Origin: JBHHZI01 sp046757965
GTDB taxonomy: Bacteria; Acidobacteriota; Polarisedimenticolia; SMYD01
Reading direction: 5' to 3'
DNA: 12,087 nt
NCBI GenBank assembly: GCA_046757965.1
Contig: JBHHZI010000102.1
Location: forward strand, 1 to 12,087
This document shows, piece after piece, positions 6,429-12,087 of the stretch (the stretch's first letter is position 1; each line of letters begins with the position of its first letter). The notes beneath the pieces are model-generated. The model made no database searches and was not told the DNA's origin. It was given only the letters and a program-made list of their open reading frames with translations. The translations under genes were made by a program, and so were the position numbers.

Positions 6429-8585
6429 TCATGCGGCTGCGGAGCCGGGGTGGAACCGGCCGTCGGCCTGCTCGCGGGCCGCCAGGCAGGCCGGAGGGGC
6501 GAATCGCGGTCCGCGGAGCGCGGCCAGGCTCGTCAGGCACCGGATGATGCCGTCCAGTCCCTGCTCGTCCGCCCACCGCAGGAGACCCCCGGTGAAGGGT
6601 GGCCACCCGATGCCCATCACCATGGCCAGATCCACCTCACCGGGACGCTGGACGACGCTCTCCTCCAGGCAGCGAGCAGCCTCCGCCACCATCGGGTAGA
6701 GGAGGATGGAGCAGACGTCGTCGGGGAGCGGACCCGTCCCGGGCCGACCGGTCAGGCGCTCGAGAACCTCCCGGTTGACCTCGGGCTTCTTGCCGTGGTG
6801 CCGGTAGAATCCGCTCCCGGTCTTCACGCCCAGACAGCCCTCGGCGCGCAGGCGGGCCACCAGGTCGGTGGTGGCCTGGCGGTTCCCGAACAGGTCACGG
6901 AGGCTTTCCACCACCTCGCCGGCGATATCGAGGCCGATCTGGTCGAGAAGCTCGAGCGGCCCCACCGGCATGCCGAAGTCGCGCAGGGCGCGGTCGAGAC
7001 ATGCCACGTCGACCCCCTCCTCGACGAGCATCAGGGCCTCCCCCAGGTAGACCGACAGGAGGCGGTTGACCAGGAAACCCGGGGAGTCCGCCACGCGGAC
7101 CGGGGTCTTGCCCAGCCGCCGGACCAGGGCGAGCAGGGCGCCGGTCGTCTGCAGCGCGGTCCGGCGACCGGCCACCACCTCCACCAGGGGCATGCGGTCG
7201 ACTGGATTGAAGAAGTGCAGGCCGCCCAGCCGTTGCGGGCGTTTTAGCGCCGCGCTCATCGCCGTGATCGACAGCGCCGAGGTGTTGCTCGCCAGCACGG
7301 CGGAGGGCGCCGCGCGCTCGGCTTCCGCCAGGACCGCCTTCTTCAGGTCGAGCTTCTCGACGACGGCCTCGATGATCAGGTCCGCCGGGGCGAGGTCCTC
7401 GACGCGAGTGGTCGGGGTCAGCCGGCCGAGGATGGCATCTTTCTCCGACGCCGTCAGACGGTGCCGCGCAACCCGCCGCGCCAGGGCCGACCGGATGTGG
7501 CCGGTACCGGCCTCCAGCGCCTCCTTCGAGATGTCCCGCAAGCGCACCGAGATCTCGTGCTCGGCGCAGAGCCGGGCAATCCCGGCGCCCATCACCCCGG
7601 CGCCGAGGATGGCCACCGTCTCGACCGGGGTCCCGGTGGCCTGCTTCTCCTCGTCGTACCAGTCACTGGATTCCTGGGTGAGCTGGAACAGACCGACGAG
7701 CCGGCGGCTGATCGGACCGGTGGCCAGCTCCGCGAACAGCTGGCGCTCCCGGGCCAGCCCACGGGCGGCAGGCGTCAGGAACGACGCGGCCACGGCCTCC
7801 ACGATGGCGCCGGGCGCCGGGTAATGGGTTCCGGCGCGCCGATGAATGGTGCGCCGCACCTGCGAGAAGATCAGGGCCCGGGCCGGCGGCAGCCGGCGCG
7901 CCAGCCAGCCGACCCATCCCTGTCGGGTGGCGCGCGGCACGCGACCGGCGCGGCGGCGGGCGGCGATCAGGTCGCGTGCCACGGCGGTCGCGGCGGCCTG
8001 CAGTTGCGCGTCCGGCGCCCGGACATCGGCCAGCCCCTTCGCCATGGCGGCGTCGGCGCTCAACCGGCGTCCCGTGGCCATCATCTCGACGGCAGGTCCC
8101 AGACCGATACGGGCGGGCAGTCGCTGGGTGCCGCCCCAGGCGGGCAGCAGGCCCAGGCGCACTTCCGGCAGCCCGAGACGCGTCCCGGGAGCATCACTCA
8201 CGACGATCCGATCACAGGCGAGGGCCCACTCGAGTCCGCCTCCCAGGCAACTGCCCCGGATGGCCGCCACGGTGGGACAGTCCAGGTCGGCGAGGCGGTT
8301 GAACAGTTCCTGGCCGCGCCGGCTGCCCTCGCGCGCCGCGTCGGCATCGGGCAGCGCGGCGATCAACCCGATATCGGCTCCGACGCAGAAATGGTCGCGT
8401 GCCGATGCGAAGACGATGGCGGCGGGCGGCGTGGCGACCCAGGAGGTGATCAGGGCATCCAGGGCCTCGAGAACGTCACCGTTGAGCTTGTTCACCGTCG
8501 AGCCGGGCAGGTCGAAGACCACGTGGACGATGCCGTCCGCGTCCGAGGAGGGGGTGAGCGGTCCGTGGCGCGACGCATCCGGCAC
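6429..8585 (-). CDS. Bifunctional enoyl-CoA hydratase / 3-hydroxyacyl-CoA dehydrogenase (FadJ/FadB-like alpha subunit)
   Basis: This 718-residue fusion would carry out beta-oxidation steps two and three: hydration of trans-2-enoyl-CoA and NAD-dependent oxidation of L-3-hydroxyacyl-CoA. The N-terminal crotonase domain (about 15-200) has the oxyanion-hole segments (DHFCVGADI near 64; RGSCLGGGLE near 110) and both catalytic glutamates, E119 and E141 (GLPEVRLGL). After a linker (about 210-318) comes the NAD-binding Rossmann fold (VAILGAGVMGAGIA, 324-337), the catalytic His-Glu pair H457 and E469 (GLHFFNPVDRMPLVEV), and DSPGFLVNRLL at 500-510, then two C-terminal dehydrogenase domains. Length matches FadB (729) and FadJ (714). 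The start is GTG at 8585, three bases after the ligase stop (TGA CCC GTG), which implies translational coupling; no separate Shine-Dalgarno stands out. FadB and FadJ cannot be told apart confidently here. The partner thiolase is not in the window. Confidence 0.96.
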   Translation of the reverse strand: MPDASRHGPLTPSSDADGIVHVVFDLPGSTVNKLNGDVLEALDALITSWVATPPAAIVFASARDHFCVGADIGLIAALPDADAAREGSRRGQELFNRLADLDCPTVAAIRGSCLGGGLEWALACDRIVVSDAPGTRLGLPEVRLGLLPAWGGTQRLPARIGLGPAVEMMATGRRLSADAAMAKGLADVRAPDAQLQAAATAVARDLIAARRRAGRVPRATRQGWVGWLARRLPPARALIFSQVRRTIHRRAGTHYPAPGAIVEAVAASFLTPAARGLARERQLFAELATGPISRRLVGLFQLTQESSDWYDEEKQATGTPVETVAILGAGVMGAGIARLCAEHEISVRLRDISKEALEAGTGHIRSALARRVARHRLTASEKDAILGRLTPTTRVEDLAPADLIIEAVVEKLDLKKAVLAEAERAAPSAVLASNTSALSITAMSAALKRPQRLGGLHFFNPVDRMPLVEVVAGRRTALQTTGALLALVRRLGKTPVRVADSPGFLVNRLLSVYLGEALMLVEEGVDVACLDRALRDFGMPVGPLELLDQIGLDIAGEVVESLRDLFGNRQATTDLVARLRAEGCLGVKTGSGFYRHHGKKPEVNREVLERLTGRPGTGPLPDDVCSILLYPMVAEAARCLEESVVQRPGEVDLAMVMGIGWPPFTGGLLRWADEQGLDGIIRCLTSLAALRGPRFAPPACLAAREQADGRFHPGSAAA

Positions 8586-8588
8586 GGG

Positions 8589-10406
8589 TCAGACCACCGC
8601 CGGCCGGGGCTGCTCATGGCCGGCGTAGAGCGATTCGATGGTGGCGGCGTGATGCTTCAGGATGATGCGCCGCTTGAGCTTGAGCGTCGGCGTCAGCTCA
8701 TCCCGTTCCTGGGTGAACTCACCGGCAAGCAGGGCAAACCGGCGAATCTGTTCATGGTGGGCGAGCCGGGGTCGCAGGGTGTCGAGCTGGGCGGCAATCG
8801 CCGCCTCCACCGCCGGATCCGCCACGAGATCTTCCGGTGCGCCGGGTCGGATGCCGAGCCGGGCGGCCCGCGAGAGCAGGACCTCGAAGTCGGGCACGAT
8901 GAGTGCCACCAGGAAGGGGCGCCGGTCGCCCACCACCATCGCCTGGCTCACCAGGGAGAGCTGCTTGAGCGCGTTCTCCAGCGGCTGGGGAGCGATGTTC
9001 TTGCCCTGGGCGGTGACCAGGATCTCCTTCTTGCGATCCGTGATGGAGAGAAAACCGTCGGCGTCGAGGCGGCCGAGATCTCCGGTGGCGAGCCAGCCGT
9101 CGGCGTCGATGGTCGCCGCCGTCTTGTCCGGATCGTGCCAGTAGCCCTGCATCACATGCGGGCCGCGGGTCATGACCTCGCCATCGGCCGCGATGCGCAC
9201 CTCCACGCCGGGCAGGGGTCGGCCGACCGTGCCGGGACGCGTGTCGGCCAGGCGGTTCGTGGCGATGACCGGGGAGGTCTCCGTCAGTCCATAGCCCTCA
9301 AGCACGGGCAATCCGATGCCGTTGAAGAATTCCGCGATCTCCGCGGCGAGCGGCGCGCCTCCGGAGATGGCGAATCGCCACCGGCCGCCGAGCCGTTCCC
9401 TGATATGGCGAAAAACGAGGCGTTCCGCCAGCCACGCCGACAGCGCCTGCGTCGGCCCGAGCCGTCGGCCGGCCCGGTGCCGGCGAAACCGGCGCACGCC
9501 CCCGGCGACGGCCCGGTCGAACAGGCGGCGTTTCGAATCCGGCACGCTGTCCTGGATGCGCGCATACATCTTCTCGTAGAGGCGCGGCACGGCCGCGAAG
9601 GTGGATGGGTGCAAGGTCTCGAACGCCTGCGATATGCGGGTCAGATCGGAGAGATGCACGACCCGGCAGCCGGAGTGGTAGTAGCAGTAGTCCACCGTGC
9701 GCTGGAACACATGGCACAGAGGGAGGAAGGACAGCCCCAGGTCGGTGGGGAGGAAATCGAACACGTTGCAGCAGGCGGTGATGTTGCTGGCGAAGTTCGC
9801 ATGGGTGAGCACCACGCCCTTCGGGTCCCCGGTCGTGCCGGACGTGTAGATGATGCTGGCCGGATCCTCGGCCTTGACCCCCTCGCGCTGGCGACGGTAC
9901 TGGCCGGGGTGGCCTTCCGCGTGAGCCCGGCCCTGCGCGAGAAACGCCGCCAGCGTGGTCACGGCCTCGGCCGGCGCGGGCAGGCCGTCGAAGGTCACCA
10001 CGTCGGTCAGGGATGGAACCTGCCGCCTGGCCTCCAGGAGCCGGCCGGTCAGTTCCGGTGTCGAGGCGAAGGCCAGCCGCGCCCCGGAATCGGCCAGGAT
10101 GAAGGCGATCTGTCCGGCCGTCAGGCCCGGGTGCACCGGCACGTTGATGGCGCGGGCCGTGAGGATGCCGAAATCCGCCACGACCCACTCCCACCGGTTC
10201 TCCGAGAGCAGCGCCACGCGGTCGCCCGGCCCGACCCCCACGCTCTGCAGCCCCATCGCCACGGCCCGGATCCGTTCGGCCAGCTCGGCCGTCGACAGCC
10301 ACGACATGCGGTCCGGCCCGGGACCGGTGCCGATGGCCCGATCCGTGGGATGGACCGTGAGCCACCGGTGCAGCAGGTCCACCAGTGTCGCGGTCGCCGG
10401 GGTCAC
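8589..10406 (-). CDS. Long-chain fatty acid-CoA ligase (AMP-forming, FadD15/FAA1-like)
   Basis: This ANL-superfamily adenylating enzyme of 605 residues would activate free fatty acids with ATP and CoA to acyl-CoA, feeding the oxidation enzymes encoded downstream. Core motifs are present in order: the P-loop-like A3 motif YTSGTTGDPKG at 187-197, FLPLCHVFQR near 227, the A5 motif GYGLTETSP at 371-379, D443 in the A7 motif ATGDLGRLD, R458 in the A8 motif TDRKKEI followed by GKNIAPQPLE, and the C-terminal catalytic lysine K576 in LTPTLKLKRR. Size and motif spacing match the long-chain (COG1022-type) ligases rather than acetyl-CoA synthetases. No signal peptide or membrane segment is evident; such enzymes are cytosolic or peripherally membrane-bound. 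The start is GTG at 10406, overlapping the regulator's TGA by four bases. Chain-length preference cannot be read from sequence. Confidence 0.95.
   Translation of the reverse strand: MTPATATLVDLLHRWLTVHPTDRAIGTGPGPDRMSWLSTAELAERIRAVAMGLQSVGVGPGDRVALLSENRWEWVVADFGILTARAINVPVHPGLTAGQIAFILADSGARLAFASTPELTGRLLEARRQVPSLTDVVTFDGLPAPAEAVTTLAAFLAQGRAHAEGHPGQYRRQREGVKAEDPASIIYTSGTTGDPKGVVLTHANFASNITACCNVFDFLPTDLGLSFLPLCHVFQRTVDYCYYHSGCRVVHLSDLTRISQAFETLHPSTFAAVPRLYEKMYARIQDSVPDSKRRLFDRAVAGGVRRFRRHRAGRRLGPTQALSAWLAERLVFRHIRERLGGRWRFAISGGAPLAAEIAEFFNGIGLPVLEGYGLTETSPVIATNRLADTRPGTVGRPLPGVEVRIAADGEVMTRGPHVMQGYWHDPDKTAATIDADGWLATGDLGRLDADGFLSITDRKKEILVTAQGKNIAPQPLENALKQLSLVSQAMVVGDRRPFLVALIVPDFEVLLSRAARLGIRPGAPEDLVADPAVEAAIAAQLDTLRPRLAHHEQIRRFALLAGEFTQERDELTPTLKLKRRIILKHHAATIESLYAGHEQPRPAVV
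10403..10406 (-). other. GTGA stop/start overlap coupling regulator and acyl-CoA ligase
   Basis: The regulator's stop TGA (10405-10403) and the ligase's start GTG (10406-10404) share bases as GTGA. Four-base overlaps of this type are the standard signature of termination-reinitiation coupling and place the regulator and ligase on the same mRNA. Confidence 0.85.
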
Positions 10407-11797
10407 GAGTCCGGTTCCGTGTCGCGGTGGATCCCGTAGGCCTCGAGCTTCTTGTACAGGTTCGACCTGGGCGTGTCGATGGCGCGAGCCGTGGCCGCCA
10501 CGTTCCAGTCGTTGGCGCGCAGCATGCCCAGGAGGAACGTCCGTTCGGTTTCCTCACGAAACGCCTTGAGAGTCGTGGCCGGCGCGGGGCCGCCGGCCGG
10601 TCCGGAAGCCGGTGCGGCCGGCCGGGGGGCGCTGGAGACCATCGTGCCGGAGAGCATGGCATCCACCTCGTCACCCCGGATCTGTCCGGCATCCCCCATG
10701 ATGAGCAACCGCTCGATGGTGTTCTGCAGCTCGCGGACGTTGCCGGGCCAGGTGTGATGCCGCAGGCGGGCCACCGCGTCTTCGTCGAGAAAGACCGGGC
10801 GCCGGCCGTTGGTGCGCGACCAGGCATCGATGAAATGTCGAGCCAGGATCTCGACGTCCCCGCTGCGCTCGCGCAGCGGCGGCAGGACGATGGGCAGGAC
10901 ATTGAGCCGGAAGTACAGATCTTCCCGAAATCGACCGGCCGCTATCTCCGCCGGCAGATCCTTGTTCGTCGCGGCAACGACCCTGACATCGACGGTGAAC
11001 GACTTTCCCGCGCCCACCGGTTCGACCTCGCCATCCTGCAGGACCCGCAGCACCTTGGACTGCGTCCTGAGGGACATGTCGCCGATCTCATCGAGGAAAA
11101 TGGTTCCCGAATCCGCCTGGACGAACTTGCCCTTCTGCTTCCCGACGGCACCGGTGAAGGACCCCTTCTCGTGCCCGAACAGCTCGCTCTCGATGAGATC
11201 CTCGGGGATGGCGGCGCAGTTGACCCGGATGAAGGGCGCCCGGCTGCGATCGCTGAGCTGGTGCACGGTGTGGGCGGCCAGTTCCTTGCCGGTGCCGCTT
11301 TCTCCGGTGATCAGCACGGTGGCCCCGGTGGGTGCTGCCCTGGCGATGGCGGTGCGCACCGCCTCCATGGCCGGACTCTCGCCGACCAGGCCGGGGGAGG
11401 CGCCCTCGAGCTCGGCCACCGTCTTCTCGAGCTGTCGCTGGCGTGTGGCGTTGCGCGCCACCAGGAGAACCTTGTCCGTTCCCAGCGGCTTCTCGATGAA
11501 GTCGAAGGCCCCCATCCGGGTCGCCTCGACCGCCGTGGCGATCGTGCCGTGTCCCGAGATCATGGCCACCGGCGGGGCATCGGGCGCCTCCCTCAGACGG
11601 GAAAGGACCTCCAGACCATCGATGCTGGGCATCTTGATGTCCAGGAACACGAGGTCGGGCCGATCCCGGCGGACCCTCTCCAGCCCCTCGGCACCGCCGG
11701 AGGCGGTGGACACTTCATACCCCTCGTACTCGAGGACCATGCGCAGGGAATCGCGCACGCCCGGCTCGTCGTCGATGATCAGCACGCGCGGGGGCAT
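10403..11797 (-). CDS. Sigma-54-dependent NtrC-family response regulator
   Basis: This 464-residue transcriptional activator would drive open-complex formation by sigma-54 RNA polymerase after phosphorylation by an unseen sensor kinase. The receiver domain (about 1-120) has the acidic pocket D9/D10, phosphoacceptor D53 (FLDIKMPSIDG), S81 at the Thr/Ser switch position and K103. The AAA+ domain (about 135-365) has Walker A GESGTGKE at 165-172, the sigma-54 contact loop as GSFTGA at 212-217 (a common GAFTGA variant), Walker B IFLDEIGD at 233-240, FREDLYFRLNV with arginine-finger candidates near 290-298, and the sensor-II WPGNVRELQN at 350-359. An Ala/Pro/Gly linker (about 384-408) leads to a Fis-type helix-turn-helix (NVAATARAIDTPRSNLYKKL, 432-451). 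Start is ATG at 11797, with no Shine-Dalgarno but a TATAAT nine bases upstream. It heads the fatty-acid operon. All residues needed for function are present; its signal and target promoters are unknown. Confidence 0.95.
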   Translation of the reverse strand: MPPRVLIIDDEPGVRDSLRMVLEYEGYEVSTASGGAEGLERVRRDRPDLVFLDIKMPSIDGLEVLSRLREAPDAPPVAMISGHGTIATAVEATRMGAFDFIEKPLGTDKVLLVARNATRQRQLEKTVAELEGASPGLVGESPAMEAVRTAIARAAPTGATVLITGESGTGKELAAHTVHQLSDRSRAPFIRVNCAAIPEDLIESELFGHEKGSFTGAVGKQKGKFVQADSGTIFLDEIGDMSLRTQSKVLRVLQDGEVEPVGAGKSFTVDVRVVAATNKDLPAEIAAGRFREDLYFRLNVLPIVLPPLRERSGDVEILARHFIDAWSRTNGRRPVFLDEDAVARLRHHTWPGNVRELQNTIERLLIMGDAGQIRGDEVDAMLSGTMVSSAPRPAAPASGPAGGPAPATTLKAFREETERTFLLGMLRANDWNVAATARAIDTPRSNLYKKLEAYGIHRDTEPDS

Positions 11798-11806
11798 ACG
11801 GGGCTG

Positions 11807-11812
11807 ATTATA
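11807..11812 (-). promoter_or_regulatory. TATAAT -10 candidate for the regulator-led operon
   Basis: A perfect TATAAT stands on the minus strand, nine bases before the regulator's ATG, in otherwise GC-rich DNA. If it is a -10 element, transcription would begin within a few bases of the start codon, giving a leaderless or near-leaderless mRNA, consistent with the missing Shine-Dalgarno. The hexamer 17 bases upstream (GTGGCG) is a poor -35, and there is no TG extension. Confidence 0.42.
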
Positions 11813-11819
11813 GGAAACA

Positions 11820-11852
11820 GGGACCGGGGCGCCACCATGCGCCTCCGGCCCC
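11820..11852 (-). terminator. Probable terminator hairpin after the HtrA-like protease gene
   Basis: On the minus-strand RNA, GGGGCCGGAGGCGC (11852-11839) folds onto GCGCCCCGGUCCC (11832-11820) with loop AUGGUG, one bulged A and one G-U pair. The G-U would be an A-C mismatch in the opposite transcript, which favours minus-strand use. The sequence UGUUUCCUAUAAU follows, a moderately U-rich tail. It lies about 60 bases after the protease stop and just before the TATAAT of the next gene. Confidence 0.45.
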
Positions 11853-11910
11853 CGTTCGCAAGGCCTGCATCGTCCGGCCGGTGCCGGGTGACGCCCGCCG
11901 GCGCCGCTGC

Positions 11911-12087
11911 CTACTCGTCCGAGCCGGTGTCAGGGTCGGATACGCGGAAGGTCACGTAGTTGCCGGTCCCGCCATCGAGCTGGACATAGAAGGTGACCAG
12001 ATCACCGTCCTGCACATCGGCGAGCGCCGCGACGTAGTCGTCGACCTTCTTCACCGGCTGCTTGTTGACCTCGACGATCACCATGCC
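11911..12087 (-). CDS. HtrA/DegP-like serine protease, last PDZ domain only (partial, N-terminus beyond right edge)
   Basis: Only the final 58 residues and the TAG stop are in the window. The segment GMVIVEVNKQPVKKVDDYVAAL near the start, then a strand pair around DGDLVTFYVQLDGG and NYVTFRV, is the usual end of the second PDZ domain of Do/DegP/DegQ proteases: the G.VI..VN...V....... core followed by the last two strands. It finishes with a short acidic tail (DPDTGSDE). The family acts in the periplasm as an ATP-independent protease and chaperone. No catalytic residues are visible, so another PDZ-ending protein is possible. It lies 113 bases upstream of the regulator on the same strand, separated by a likely terminator. 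Confidence 0.75.
   Translation of the reverse strand, partial: GMVIVEVNKQPVKKVDDYVAALADVQDGDLVTFYVQLDGGTGNYVTFRVSDPDTGSDE

Noticed and set aside
7461..10439. A 992-codon open frame on the plus strand opposite the hydratase/dehydrogenase and ligase genes
   Set aside because: It is antisense to two genes with complete catalytic motifs, its translation is rich in Arg, Gly, Gln and His without any domain, and long empty antisense frames are normal in GC-rich DNA.
10385..11959. A 524-codon plus-strand frame opposite the response regulator
   Set aside because: It is antisense to a fully conserved receiver, AAA+ and helix-turn-helix protein and has no signature of its own.

Overview
The window is GC-rich bacterial chromosome (by eye clearly above 60% G+C; not counted), tightly packed, with every intergenic gap under about 120 bases. 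It encodes an indirect-aminoacylation GatB, an HtrA/DegP-like protease end, an NtrC-type sigma-54 activator and a complete fatty-acid activation and beta-oxidation core. This suits a free-living, GC-rich Gram-negative lineage such as Acidobacteriota, Myxococcota or a relative. That placement is inference from gene content; no RNA gene or other taxonomic marker is present.

Layout, left to right. (1) gatB, minus strand, runs off the left edge with its C-terminus missing. (2) A small MOSC-domain protein is transcribed divergently from gatB on the plus strand. (3) An exported M28-family metallopeptidase on the minus strand ends convergently against the MOSC gene. (4) A minus-strand protein of 391 residues with a small cysteine cluster has no recognised function. 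(5) An acyl-CoA dehydrogenase (FadE-like), (6) a fused enoyl-CoA hydratase/3-hydroxyacyl-CoA dehydrogenase (FadJ/FadB-like), (7) a long-chain acyl-CoA ligase (FadD-like) and (8) a sigma-54-dependent response regulator follow, all on the minus strand. (9) The last PDZ-domain residues of an HtrA/DegP-type protease enter from the right edge.

In transcription order (right to left) the core is an operon: response regulator, acyl-CoA ligase, hydratase/dehydrogenase, acyl-CoA dehydrogenase, and possibly the unknown protein. The regulator's stop codon overlaps the ligase start by four bases (GTGA), and three bases separate the ligase stop from the hydratase start, so these three are almost certainly co-transcribed and coupled. 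About 105 bases with possible RNA hairpins and a weak promoter-like pair precede the acyl-CoA dehydrogenase. Together the enzymes would activate fatty acids to acyl-CoA, oxidise them to enoyl-CoA, hydrate these, and oxidise them to 3-ketoacyl-CoA. The thiolase that would finish the cycle is not in the window.

I see no mobile element, CRISPR array, tRNA, rRNA or clearly new multi-gene defence or biosynthetic system. The points most worth a second look are the NtrC-type regulator coupled to beta-oxidation genes, the leader before the acyl-CoA dehydrogenase, and the unknown cysteine-containing protein.
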